This document shows positions 36,201 to 44,048 of a DNA stretch of 64,000 bases, piece after piece; position 1 is the stretch's first letter; the number at the start of each line of letters is the position of its first letter. A program made the translations under genes and the position numbers. The notes beneath the pieces are model-generated. The model saw nothing but the letters and a program-made list of their open reading frames with translations. It was not told the DNA's origin and searched no databases. The stretch comes from Paenibacillus sp. GP183. Lineage in GTDB: Bacteria; Bacillota; Bacilli; Paenibacillales; NBRC-103111. Location: positions 1,302,001 to 1,366,000 of the forward strand of contig NZ_FNSW01000001.1 in NCBI RefSeq assembly GCF_900104695.1, given 5' to 3'.

Positions 36201-37973
36201 GTGATCTGCACCGATAAGACAGGTACTCTTACCAAGAATGAGATGACGGTTAAGGAAATCGCTTCAGTCGAACACCGTTGGACTGTTAAAGGAAACGGTT
36301 ATGAACCTATCGGATCGATAGAAATGGACGGCGGCTGCGAAGGTGCCCCAGACAACATGGAAGATCAGCCGGACTTGCAAAAGGAACTGCAGCGTATCAT
36401 TCAAATTGCAGTGTTATGCAACAACAGCAAGCTGCATATGAAGGAGGACAAATGGAAGATACAAGGCGATCCAACTGAGGGAGCCCTGCTGTCGATGGCG
36501 GCAAAAGCCGGTCTAGGACCGGAGCATTTTGCTCATTGGCATCGTTGCGATGAAATTCCATTCGATTCGAATACCGCCAGAATGAGCGTTGTCTGTAAGG
36601 ATACGGCTACCGGGCAAGATTGTTATTTTCTTTCGAAAGGTTCCGTTGAGAGCATCCTGCTGCACTGCAGCTCATATCAGCTGAACGGAGAGGTTTTTCC
36701 ACTAACTGATGAGATCAGGGACAAAATTATGAAGCAAAACGAAAAGCTTGCCGGTGATGCCCTTCGAGTGCTTGGATTGGCCTGCTTCCCTATCGACCCG
36801 AATGAGGATCGCCCATCCGGCATCGATATAGATCATATGATCTATATCGGAATGGTAGGGATGATAGACCCGCCGAAAGAAGATCTGGAAAAAATTATTC
36901 GTCAAGCCTACTCGCTCGGTGTCAAGACGGTTATGATTACTGGCGACCATCCCATCACTGCAATTGCCATCGCCAAGCAAATCGGAATTTTTGACGGGAA
37001 CAAAGTGCTGTCCGGCTACGAGCTGGATCGATTAACAGATGAAGAGTTGGACTCCGTTGTTGAAAATGTATCGATCTTTGCGAGAATGACGCCCGAGAAC
37101 AAGCTGCGCATTGTCAAGTCACTTCAACGCCAGGGGCAAATAGTTGCCATGACCGGAGACGGTGTCAATGACACACCGGCCATCAAACAAGCGAATATAG
37201 GCATCGCTATGGGACTAACGGGAACTGAAGTAGCAAAGGAAACGGCGGATATGGTGCTCCAGGATGATCTATTTAGTTCCATTATGGACGGTGTCAAGGA
37301 AGGCAGAACGATTATCGGCAATTTACGAAGGGCGCTCGGATGCCTTTTATCCGGTAATCTGGCTGAAATCCTTGTCATAAGCGGAGCCGTTTTTGTCGGT
37401 ATGCCGTTACCGCTTGTTCCCATTCAAATTCTGCTGATGAATCTTTTGACGGATGCCCTGCCGGCTATGGTTCTTGCCGCCAATCCAGGCAACAAAACGA
37501 AAGAGACCCGACGCGTTGATATCGTAGACAAACAGCTGTATCGAAAAATCGTGACGCGCGGCGCAGTGCTCGGAATGGGATCTATCGCACTGTTTGCTTC
37601 CGCCCTCGCATCCGGCGCCCCTGTTAGGGTCGCGCGAAGCGTAGCTTTTGCAACTTTAATTGCAGGCAAGCTTATTCAGACCTTTTCCTGGCGGCGGGAA
37701 GATTCTAACGAAACCGTAGTCGATTTACGAAAAGATCGGTTCATGCTCGGAACAATAGGAATATCAGCCCTAGCTCTACTTACTACCCTTTATGTTCCTC
37801 AGGTAGCCCGATGGTTCAAAACGGCGCCTTTGACTTTGCGTCATTGGGTGCCGATCCTATTAGTCGGGGCTTCCGTCTCAATGATATCGAAAGCTATCCT
37901 GGCCGTTTTATCTGGCAAACAGCCCTTAGACAATGCCGATCAGTCGGCAAACCCACCCTATTCCGCAGCTTGA
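33276..37973 (+). CDS. Giant P-type ATPase: HMA-like domain, degenerate P1B-like half and intact P2-type half
   Basis: The 1565-residue protein begins with an HMA-like fold (about residues 8-75, RLMPGRIRIEVYG) and continues with membrane helices (about 150-305). A P1B-like catalytic domain follows in which the DKTGT motif is replaced by LLLEDTSLL (Glu346 at the Asp position) and the CPC-type membrane motif by ANPRPA. No TGES or TGDGVND motif is seen in this half. The second half (about 660-1565) is a complete P2-type ATPase: TGES (821-824), PEGLP (937-941), DKTGTLT (Asp980), KGSVE, ITGDHP and TGDGVND (1293-1299). It should export or import a divalent cation, probably Ca2+, Mn2+ or Mg2+. The size and double build recall mycobacterial CtpH/CtpI. 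AAGGAG at 33259 favours ATG 33276 over 33234. Confidence 0.9.
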   Translation: MPSIVENRFVRLMPGRIRIEVYGLLQNTNMAHKLMQSFTAASGVTKVDPCPLTGRMLLLYDERKISSSDIFRMIFAAEQPESECGPDTANTFCEERPETELARKEAAAASELGISVAQSGEDRGLIVSNNHLASISTLPETIYPPASPKKSVPLPLVVALGGLALLGAKRLLFGKSALAGSAVPFYFAGLVAVVTGYPFLSRGIARFGSEKQVNTDLILGSSALALALIRENVVVLAGISIIQYINWKRTQFALSEVQAVALPPEIRDYSNKAGKLGMAAAAAVWAVTRDPLRGLAVLLAANPRPATIPAEFAWKQAEVEFKEHGMDIPNNGSLSRFARTKTLLLEDTSLLMETNVYETRCASQNEEPEKIICTVASLMEKIEHPWKEGVRHSAKRTCRTLRTAFHVEQEDGGVRGTINNTLYSVGTLSYCGRAGIAYESYYLEAKRLQKQGFEVLFVAKQTDNGTICLGFIYRQLENLTLDTKQRLQRLYEQGLTVAPLRDSAWADSKQISGLSMDTAWLGANEGDILERISILRQQGEEVLLITGQEPHETSRYLTETGVSSVGYEQLESILIALKGVRKIESKVNKHFQITKKWNLIGPVLASLGMMSAPLINLAADAISLIFMAKSQKTAAAAFAGNAPIISNEVAATAEALNWHAEPWENIKQKFNVNERVGLSSEQLLVSQSLFGPNQLEKKKIIPWIVSYLRQFKEFTMLVLVGTAVLAFFNGGALEGLAMGAVLLANAAMGSYQERKAERVIQNLNQFQPPETSVIRNGEQMRISATELVPGDIVHLEAGDRVPADLRIISSSNLEVNEAALTGESVPVEKNEVTVTEDCPLSERNNLLFMGSDVSRGKALAVVIQTGMDTEIGHLIRLLKEENKELTPLQEKVTSISKRFVKWALLAGGVIFITGALRGLAMKELITTAITLAVSAIPEGLPVTVTIALSAGIIQMERKRVVVRKLSALETLGRTTVICTDKTGTLTKNEMTVKEIASVEHRWTVKGNGYEPIGSIEMDGGCEGAPDNMEDQPDLQKELQRIIQIAVLCNNSKLHMKEDKWKIQGDPTEGALLSMAAKAGLGPEHFAHWHRCDEIPFDSNTARMSVVCKDTATGQDCYFLSKGSVESILLHCSSYQLNGEVFPLTDEIRDKIMKQNEKLAGDALRVLGLACFPIDPNEDRPSGIDIDHMIYIGMVGMIDPPKEDLEKIIRQAYSLGVKTVMITGDHPITAIAIAKQIGIFDGNKVLSGYELDRLTDEELDSVVENVSIFARMTPENKLRIVKSLQRQGQIVAMTGDGVNDTPAIKQANIGIAMGLTGTEVAKETADMVLQDDLFSSIMDGVKEGRTIIGNLRRALGCLLSGNLAEILVISGAVFVGMPLPLVPIQILLMNLLTDALPAMVLAANPGNKTKETRRVDIVDKQLYRKIVTRGAVLGMGSIALFASALASGAPVRVARSVAFATLIAGKLIQTFSWRREDSNETVVDLRKDRFMLGTIGISALALLTTLYVPQVARWFKTAPLTLRHWVPILLVGASVSMISKAILAVLSGKQPLDNADQSANPPYSAA

Positions 37974-38014
37974 TTGCGGAATAGGTAATATTTCCTGGAG
38001 GTGATCAGTCAATT

Positions 38015-38194
38015 ATGGAGCGAAATGTTGAAAAAATCATTATCCTGGCAGCTTTGGTCTTTGCGGCTCCGTCGCTGCTCCCTATTGCCAAAAAAACTTT
38101 GCGGATTGCGCGCGATGAAGTGGAGGACATCTTTGTCGAAGCACAGTTTGAAAGAATGAAAAAACAGCTCGACAAAGAAATTGCTTCCGTATGA
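38015..38194 (+). CDS. Small membrane protein of the ATPase-MgtC operon (59 aa)
   Basis: The 59-residue protein starts MERNVEKIIILAALVFAAPS, a membrane segment, and ends in a charged amphipathic helix. GGAGGTGA precedes the ATG at 38015, and its stop overlaps the MgtC start (ATGA), so translation is coupled. The general form resembles the small DUF5132-like proteins found near HMA-containing ATPases, a weak suggestion from memory. It probably works with the flanking ATPase or MgtC. Confidence 0.75.
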   Translation: MERNVEKIIILAALVFAAPSLLPIAKKTLRIARDEVEDIFVEAQFERMKKQLDKEIASV

Positions 38195-38874
38195 CTAACG
38201 ATTTATTTGTCAAACTGGGCATTGCGTTGCTTCTAGGCTTCCTGATCGGGATTGACCGCGAGTTGAAACATAAGCAGATCGGTATGAAGACCTTCATGGT
38301 CATTTCGGTAGCCAGCTGCCTGATTACTATCGTTTCCATCGAATCCGCCCAACGTTTTGCCATCTTGGGACGGACAAATATGGATCCGCTGCGGCTTGCA
38401 GCGCAAATTGTAAGCGGTGTCGGATTTATTGGGGCTGGAGTGATTTTAAGACGCCAAAACGATGTGATTTCGGGCTTGACTACAGCGGCCATGGTATGGT
38501 CGGCATCCGGACTTGGAATCGCCTCAGGCGCGGGCTTTTACAAGGAAGCCGTTACAGCCATGGTGCTCATCATTGTGATCGTCAATCTATTCCCGATGAT
38601 CATCAAGCAGTTCGGGCCCCACAAGTTGAGAGAGCACGAGCTTTCCATATACATCAAACTGGAGCCGAATGACGAAATACATGCTCTCATCGACCGGATA
38701 AGCCATGAATTGGTCAGGGTGAAGCATGTCAAAGTGAAGGATCTGGGCGAAGATTACCAGCAATTGGAATTGGCCGTCTCGGCACATAACAGGATGTCGA
38801 TTACGGCGATTTACTACAACATCAAGCAGATGCCGCATGTCCATGAGGTTGAAGTGGTGGATATACGATTCTAG
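38191..38874 (+). CDS. MgtC/SapB-family membrane protein
   Basis: The 227-residue protein has about five membrane helices with MgtC hallmarks: FLIGIDRELKHKQIGMKTF, VSGVGFIGAGVIL and GLTTAAMVWSASGLGIASGAG. A soluble C-terminal domain (about 150-227) is ACT-like. MgtC proteins act in Mg2+ limitation, membrane potential and intramacrophage survival; in Salmonella mgtC is in one operon with the P-type ATPase gene mgtB. Here the gene is the third of an operon led by the giant P-type ATPase, which supports a cation-homeostasis role. Its ATG overlaps the stop of the 59-aa gene. Confidence 0.92.
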   Translation: MTNDLFVKLGIALLLGFLIGIDRELKHKQIGMKTFMVISVASCLITIVSIESAQRFAILGRTNMDPLRLAAQIVSGVGFIGAGVILRRQNDVISGLTTAAMVWSASGLGIASGAGFYKEAVTAMVLIIVIVNLFPMIIKQFGPHKLREHELSIYIKLEPNDEIHALIDRISHELVRVKHVKVKDLGEDYQQLELAVSAHNRMSITAIYYNIKQMPHVHEVEVVDIRF

Positions 38875-38923
38875 TGGTACGAGATAATATCACAAGGAAT
38901 GCCACAAATACAACATAAAGAAC

Positions 38924-38952
38924 AATCGGCAGAGCGCTGGGCTCTGCCGATT
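38924..38952. terminator. Bidirectional terminator between mgtC-like gene and glyS
   Basis: AATCGGCAGAGC (38924-38935) pairs with GCTCTGCCGATT (38941-38952), a twelve-base-pair stem between convergent genes. T tracts are modest on both sides. Confidence 0.8.
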
Positions 38953-38964
38953 ATAAATTGACAA

Positions 38965-40347
38965 TTAGAACTGAAGCTTCGATTCGATAAATGCCTTCAG
39001 CTCACTGATGGGCATTCTTGTTTGCTCCATCGTATCACGATCTCGCACCGTCACTTGTCCATCCTGCTCGGAGTCAAAATCGTACGTGATACAAAACGGC
39101 GTGCCGATTTCGTCATGACGACGGTACCTTTTGCCTATGGATCCGGCTTCGTCATAGTCTACCATATAATGCTTCGCAAGGTCGGCAAACACTTGCCCGG
39201 CGCCTTCCGACAGCTTCTTGGAAAGCGGGAAAATCGCTGCTTTAATTGGCGCTAAGGCTGGATGGAAGTGAAGCACGGTGCGGCTGTCATCCCCTTCCAG
39301 CTGCTGCTCTTCATAAGCATCGATAAGGAAGGATAGCGTTACACGATCTGCACCCAGGGAAGGCTCGATGCAATAAGCCATATAGCGTTCATTCGTCTCC
39401 GGATCGATATAATTAAAATCTTCGCCGGAGTGTTCCATATGCTGCTTGAGATCGAAGTCTGTCCGATCAGCGATTCCCCAAAGCTCGCCCCAGCCGAAGG
39501 GGAATTTATATTCTATATCTGTCGTGGCGTTGCTGTAATGGGAAAGCTCGTCATCATTATGGTCGCGCAGGCGCAAGTTGTCCGGTTTGAGTCCAAGAGT
39601 GAGCAGCCAGTTGTGGCAGTAGCTGCGCCAGTACTCGAACCATTTCAAATCCTCGCCCGGCTTGCAGAAAAATTCCAGCTCCATTTGCTCAAATTCACGG
39701 GTTCTGAAGGTAAAGTTGCCTGGGGTTATTTCATTGCGAAAGCTTTTGCCGATTTGCCCAATGCCAAAGGGCAGCTTTTTACGCATGGTCCGCTGGACGT
39801 TCTTAAAGTTCACAAAAATCCCCTGTGCCGTTTCAGGACGCAGGTACACCGTATTGGCACTGGATTCAGTCACACCCTGGAATGTTTTGAACATCAGATT
39901 AAACTGGCGGATATCCGTAAAATCCTTGCTCCCGCAATCCGGACAAACGATATCATGCTCCTTGATCAGCTTGGCCATATCGTCGAAGGTCATGCCGTCG
40001 ACAATAATTTCAATGTCCTTCTCGGCGAGCTTCCCTTCAATCAGCTTATCCGCCCGGTGACGTGCTTTGCACTGCTTGCAATCGATCATCGGATCATTAA
40101 AATTGCCTACGTGGCCAGAAGCGACCCATACCTGCGGATTCATCAAAATCGCAGCATCCAAGCCGACGTTATAAGGCGATTCCTGGATGAATTTTTTCCA
40201 CCAAGCCCGTTTGATATTGTTCTTTAGCTCGACGCCGAGCGGTCCGTAATCCCAAGTATTCGCCAATCCTCCGTAGATTTCGGAGCCCGGAAAAACAAAG
40301 CCTCTGTGCTTGGCCAATGCTACGATTTGTTCCATACTGACACTCAT
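38965..40347 (-). CDS. glyS: Glycyl-tRNA synthetase (single-chain, class II)
   Basis: The 460-residue enzyme charges tRNA-Gly. It is the alpha2-type Gly[23 protein letters not shown] at the N-terminus, motif 2 [20 protein letters not shown], and the C-terminal anticodon-binding domain ([14 protein letters not shown] and [15 protein letters not shown]). The insert has Cys-x2-Cys pairs (CKQCKAR and CPDCG), a probable zinc site. ATG at 40347 is chosen because AAGGGGCGAG lies before it. A glycine T-box leader precedes the gene. Confidence 0.96.
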   Translation of the reverse strand: MSVSMEQIVALAKHRGFVFPGSEIYGGLANTWDYGPLGVELKNNIKRAWWKKFIQESPYNVGLDAAILMNPQVWVASGHVGNFNDPMIDCKQCKARHRADKLIEGKLAEKDIEIIVDGMTFDDMAKLIKEHDIVCPDCGSKDFTDIRQFNLMFKTFQGVTESSANTVYLRPETAQGIFVNFKNVQRTMRKKLPFGIGQIGKSFRNEITPGNFTFRTREFEQMELEFFCKPGEDLKWFEYWRSYCHNWLLTLGLKPDNLRLRDHNDDELSHYSNATTDIEYKFPFGWGELWGIADRTDFDLKQHMEHSGEDFNYIDPETNERYMAYCIEPSLGADRVTLSFLIDAYEEQQLEGDDSRTVLHFHPALAPIKAAIFPLSKKLSEGAGQVFADLAKHYMVDYDEAGSIGKRYRRHDEIGTPFCITYDFDSEQDGQVTVRDRDTMEQTRMPISELKAFIESKLQF

Positions 40348-40377
40348 TATTACTCGCCCCTTCAAATGTGTTCAATA

Positions 40378-40613
40378 AATAAAAGCCCGCCATCCCATAG
40401 GCATCCACGATGCCTAGGGACGGGAGCTTATGACCCGCGGTTCCACCCTAGTTGATACGCAGCCTTACAGGCAGGCGCATCCCCTTTATTTGATGTCGGC
40501 TCCAGACTGCCGCTTCCCTGTTCTTCGTCCGGGCTTTCACCGCCCCCGGCTCGCTTTACGCAAGAATCATTCAGGTACTATAGGTCCTTCTCAGCCAAAA
40601 TTCCTATGTGATT
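40378..40613 (-). promoter_or_regulatory. T-box leader of glyS
   Basis: On the minus strand the conserved T-box sequence AGGGTGGAACCGCGG lies at 40449-40435. It is followed by a long terminator stem pairing CCCGTCCCTAGGCATC (40424-40409) with GATGCCTATGGGATGGCGGG (40405-40386) and a T-rich tract. A stem I-like region lies upstream. Uncharged tRNA-Gly should stabilise the antiterminator and switch glyS on. I did not resolve the specifier codon. Confidence 0.9.
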
Positions 40614-40619
40614 GGATCT

Positions 40620-40648
40620 AGTTTACAAAAGATAACGAAAAAAATCAA
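40620..40648 (-). promoter_or_regulatory. Promoter of the glyS T-box transcript
   Basis: On the minus strand TTGATT (40648-40643) and TAAACT (40625-40620) are 17 bases apart. The -35 element overlaps the stop codon of the PPK2 gene. Confidence 0.5.
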
Positions 40649-41472
40649 ATATCTTTATCGGCAAGATCCATGGAGCGCAGCAAAACCTCCAGCTCCGGAT
40701 CGGGCTCAGGGTACTTCAGGTTCATTTCCTCGAGAGCTTTTACAACGATTTTCAGGACCAAATAATCGCGAAACCAGCGATTATTCGCCGGGACCAAGTA
40801 CCAGGGAGCTTCTTTGGTATTGCATTCATTGAACACATCCTCATAAGCGCTTTGGTATTCATTCCATAGCTTGCGCTCTTGCAGATCAGCCGGATCGAAC
40901 TTCCACTTTTTCTTCGGATTGCTCAGGCGGTCCTTCAATTTTTCCAGCTGAAAATCTTTGGAAATGTGCAAAAATATTTTGACCACCTTCACCTGGCTGC
41001 CCACCAGAAGCTTTTCAAAATTACGTATGTGCCTGAACCTGCGTTTAGCATCCTTATTGGAAATCAGGCCGTGAACACGCGTTATGAGCACATCTTCATA
41101 ATGAGACCGGTTGAAGGCAGCAATATAGCCTGCGGCCGGCACAGCTTTATGGGCGCGCCAAAGGAAATCGTGGGAAAGCTCCTCATCCGTCGGCTTTTTG
41201 AAGCTGGTCACCTGAAAGCCTTGAGGATTCATCGAGGACAGGACTTTTCGGATGACTCCGTCCTTACCGCTGCAATCCATTCCTTGAAAAATAATCAGGA
41301 GGGCGTGCTTTTTATCAGCGATCAGCTCGTCCTGAAGATCTTCCAGCTTTTCTTTCAAAGTCTGAAATTCAGACTGGAACGCTTCATTTTCTTCCATTGC
41401 TCCCGTGTCATCAGCATCGTAATCCTTCAGTTTTACATTCCCGTTTCGCGACAGTATATACGATTTCAGCAT
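40645..41472 (-). CDS. Polyphosphate kinase 2 family protein
   Basis: The 275-residue P-loop kinase has Walker A QGMDCSGKDGVI and Walker B AAFNRSHYEDVL, plus the PPK2 lid motif RRFRHIRNFEKLL. The family phosphorylates nucleotides from polyphosphate or makes polyphosphate from nucleotides; the single domain suggests nucleoside mono- or diphosphate phosphorylation. AAGGAGG eight bases before the ATG at 41472 decides against the upstream start at 41493. It follows mtnU by 25 bases in the same direction. Substrate class is not resolved. Confidence 0.92.
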   Translation of the reverse strand: MLKSYILSRNGNVKLKDYDADDTGAMEENEAFQSEFQTLKEKLEDLQDELIADKKHALLIIFQGMDCSGKDGVIRKVLSSMNPQGFQVTSFKKPTDEELSHDFLWRAHKAVPAAGYIAAFNRSHYEDVLITRVHGLISNKDAKRRFRHIRNFEKLLVGSQVKVVKIFLHISKDFQLEKLKDRLSNPKKKWKFDPADLQERKLWNEYQSAYEDVFNECNTKEAPWYLVPANNRWFRDYLVLKIVVKALEEMNLKYPEPDPELEVLLRSMDLADKDI

Positions 41473-41497
41473 GAAGATTACCTCCTTAAACATGTTT

Positions 41498-42298
41498 TCA
41501 ATACAACTGCGGACGGCGATCCTCGAAAACGGGAATTTTATTGCGGACTTGCTGAACTTCTCCCAAATCTATCGTTGCTTGCAAAATTTCTTCCGCTTCC
41601 CCCCCTTCAACCAAAATCTCGCCCCATGGATTGATCACCATGGAATGACCGAAAAATTCAGTGGTTCCGCTTTTCCCTACACGATTGCAGGAAACCACGT
41701 ACATTTGATTTTCAATAGCTCTGGCCATCAGCAGAGTTCTCCAATGATGAAGCCTTGGATGAGGCCATTCTGCCGGAACGAACAAAATTTGCGCTCCATC
41801 CAGAGCCAGCTTGCGAGCCAGCTCAGGGAATCTTATGTCATAACAGATCATGGCGCCGGCAGGTGTGCCTTCAAGCTCAAAGCTCCCTAACTCATCGCCG
41901 CTGGACAAATATTTTTCCTCGTCCATTAAACGGAAAAGATGAATTTTGGAATAATCCGCAACCTGGTTGCCGTCCCTGTCAAATATATAAATCGTATTGA
42001 GTACTTGTTCCGCTTGTTTATCGGCAATTGAACCTGCTATCACATGGACTTGATGCTTAGCCGCAAAGCTGGAGATCAGCTCTCTTGTCCTCTCGCCTTC
42101 CCTATCCGCCAATTGATGGATTTCCTCCAATGCGTATCCGGTATTCCACATCTCGGGAAAGATAATCACATCGGGCTTCACCTGAGCATAAACCGCTTGT
42201 TGCAGCAGCTTTTCCAAATGTGCAAAATTCACATCCGGTTCCCCGATCACAATATCCATCTGCAGTAATGAAATCGTCAAAATGTTTGCCGCTGTCAT
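41498..42298 (-). CDS. mtnU: Carbon-nitrogen hydrolase (omega-amidase, MtnU-like)
   Basis: The 266-residue nitrilase-superfamily enzyme shows the Glu-Lys-Cys triad: Glu in IFPEMWNTGY, Lys in DYSKIHLF and Cys in MICYDIRFPE. In B. subtilis, MtnU sits with the methionine-salvage aminotransferase and is thought to be the omega-amidase that hydrolyses the alpha-ketoglutaramate left after glutamine-dependent transamination. Here it diverges from that aminotransferase gene, supporting the assignment. AAGGAG precedes the ATG at 42298. Confidence 0.85.
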   Translation of the reverse strand: MTAANILTISLLQMDIVIGEPDVNFAHLEKLLQQAVYAQVKPDVIIFPEMWNTGYALEEIHQLADREGERTRELISSFAAKHQVHVIAGSIADKQAEQVLNTIYIFDRDGNQVADYSKIHLFRLMDEEKYLSSGDELGSFELEGTPAGAMICYDIRFPELARKLALDGAQILFVPAEWPHPRLHHWRTLLMARAIENQMYVVSCNRVGKSGTTEFFGHSMVINPWGEILVEGGEAEEILQATIDLGEVQQVRNKIPVFEDRRPQLY

Positions 42299-42451
42299 TC
42301 AGAGCTTCTCCTTCCGGAATTACATCCATACTTTGATACTAATATTAGTCGAAGTTCCGCAGCAGTTCAATGTTTAGCGCTATACACCGCTAGTAAATCA
42401 TGTTACATTATTTTTATTGCAAAATGACAGCTTCCCGGAGTGTGATCCATA

Positions 42452-43654
42452 ATGGCAGCCTTTTCTCAAAAAACTAGCTCCATCCCTATACAACCGGCCG
42501 ATCGGATTGCTGGCCTGCCAACCCAATTTTTTGCCAATCTGGTGCGCAAAGCAAATGAGCAAATCGCCCAAGGGCACGATGTGATTAATCTCGGTCAGGG
42601 CAATCCGGATCAGCCGACGCCTGCTCATATTGTACAAGCTATGCAGGAAGCTTCCGCGAATCCGGCCTATCATCGCTATCCGCCTTTCAGCGGTTTTCCC
42701 TTCTTAAAAGAAGCGATTGTCCAGCGCTATAAAGAGGATTACCAGGTAGATCTCGATCCGGAAACGGAAGTCGCTATACTGTTCGGAGGGAAGATCGGAC
42801 TGATCGAGATCAGTCAGGTTCTGCTCAATCCGGGAGATGTTTGCCTCGTTCCGGATCCCGGATATCCGGATTATTGGTCAGGTGTCGCATTGGCTGGAGC
42901 CGAAATGGCTTTCATGCCTTTGAAGGAAGAAAGCCGCTTCCTGCCGGATTATTCTGTTCTGGATCAAGAAGTTTTAAAACGCGCCAAGCTGATGTTTATG
43001 AATTATCCGAACAATCCTACAGCGGTTACGGCTCCGGCTTCTTTTTATGAAGAGACGGTGGCTTTCGCGGAAAAGCACGGGATCGTGGTTGCCAGCGATT
43101 TTGCCTATGGAGCTATTGGCTTTGACGGGCAAAAACCTATCAGCTTTCTGCAGACTCCCGGAGCCAAAGAAGTCGGCGTAGAGTTCTACACCTTATCCAA
43201 ATCCTACAACATGGCCGGCTGGCGGGTAGGCTTCGCGCTTGGAAATCGGGAAGTCATCCGACTCATTAACCTGCTGCAGGATCATTACTTCTGCTCTTTA
43301 TTTGGGGGCATTCAAGTCGCAGCAGCCACAGCTCTTACTGGACCGCAGGACAGTGTCATTGCTCTTAACGCGCTATATGAGAGCCGCAGAAATGCCCTGT
43401 TTCAAGCGCTTAAAGGCATTGGATGGCAGGCCCGTCCATCAGAGGGTTCCTTCTTTGCCTGGCTTCCTGTTCCGAAGAATCATACCTCCACAAGCCTTGC
43501 TGATTTGCTTCTGCAGGAAGCCAAGGTTGTGGTAGCTCCGGGAATCGGCTTCGGCATGCATGGCGAGGGCTATGTTCGACTGGGTCTCCTCACCTCGGAG
43601 GAACGTCTGGAAGAAGCAGTACAGCGGATCGGCAATTTGCAATTATTTGATTGA
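42452..43654 (+). CDS. mtnE: Methionine-salvage aminotransferase (KMTB transaminase)
   Basis: The 400-residue class I PLP-dependent aminotransferase has NLGQGNPDQPTPAHIV near the start, PNNPTAVTAP, and the PLP-binding Lys in TLSKSYNMAGWRVGFA. It resembles B. subtilis MtnE/MtnV (YkrV) across the whole length, including LPTQFFANLV and HDVINLGQG. It converts 2-keto-4-methylthiobutyrate to methionine at the end of the salvage cycle. CGGAGTG precedes the ATG at 42452. It diverges from mtnU across 153 bases; no SAM riboswitch was seen there. Confidence 0.9.
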   Translation: MAAFSQKTSSIPIQPADRIAGLPTQFFANLVRKANEQIAQGHDVINLGQGNPDQPTPAHIVQAMQEASANPAYHRYPPFSGFPFLKEAIVQRYKEDYQVDLDPETEVAILFGGKIGLIEISQVLLNPGDVCLVPDPGYPDYWSGVALAGAEMAFMPLKEESRFLPDYSVLDQEVLKRAKLMFMNYPNNPTAVTAPASFYEETVAFAEKHGIVVASDFAYGAIGFDGQKPISFLQTPGAKEVGVEFYTLSKSYNMAGWRVGFALGNREVIRLINLLQDHYFCSLFGGIQVAAATALTGPQDSVIALNALYESRRNALFQALKGIGWQARPSEGSFFAWLPVPKNHTSTSLADLLLQEAKVVVAPGIGFGMHGEGYVRLGLLTSEERLEEAVQRIGNLQLFD

Positions 43655-43722
43655 TGTCATCGATGTCATCAATGTGAATCTGCGTCAACCCCGAACCGAC
43701 ACCGAGCGCAGGCCGCTGCTCC

Positions 43723-43751
43723 TTTACAATGGATGACCCGCGTGCTATTCT
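43723..43751 (+). promoter_or_regulatory. Promoter of the proB T-box transcript
   Basis: TTTACA (43723-43728) and TATTCT (43746-43751) are separated by exactly 17 bases. Transcription would start near 43758, just before the T-box stem I region. Confidence 0.65.
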
Positions 43752-43757
43752 AAAAAG

Positions 43758-44003
43758 AAAACGAACGTAGTGATGGGAATAGTAGGAACCGAGAATCATG
43801 CTTCAGAGAGTAAGCTCCACTGGCTGAGAGAGCTTACCGTGAATCGGTGCCGAACCCGCCCCTGAACGGTCAACGATGAGTTGAACAGTACCCTTCTGTT
43901 ACCAAGGGAACCCGAGTTGGACACACTTTACGTGTCAATTTAAGGTGGTACCGCGGAAGTTACAGGCTTCCGTCCTTACAGGACGGGGGTCTTTTTGTTT
44001 TTT
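43758..44003 (+). promoter_or_regulatory. T-box leader of the proBAC-mtnWXB operon
   Basis: A stem I region (AGTAAGCTCC pairing with GAGAGCTTAC-like sequence at 43809-43838) and the conserved T-box AAGGTGGTACCGCGG (43942-43956) are followed by a terminator, CCGTCC/GGACGG (43970-43986), with a T-rich tract. A C-rich segment (GAACCCGCCCCTGAA, 43852-43866) on the 3' side of stem I may hold a proline specifier codon (CCC or CCT). The tRNA-Pro assignment rests on that and on the downstream proB. It probably switches the whole operon on during proline shortage. Confidence 0.9.
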
Positions 44004-44048
44004 CAATCACGAATCCGCTAAAAGGTAAAAGTAAGGATGGGATCAATC

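Noticed and set aside
42299-42451. Possible SAM riboswitch between mtnU and mtnE.
   Set aside because: No S-box core sequences were found on either strand and the gap is only 153 bases.
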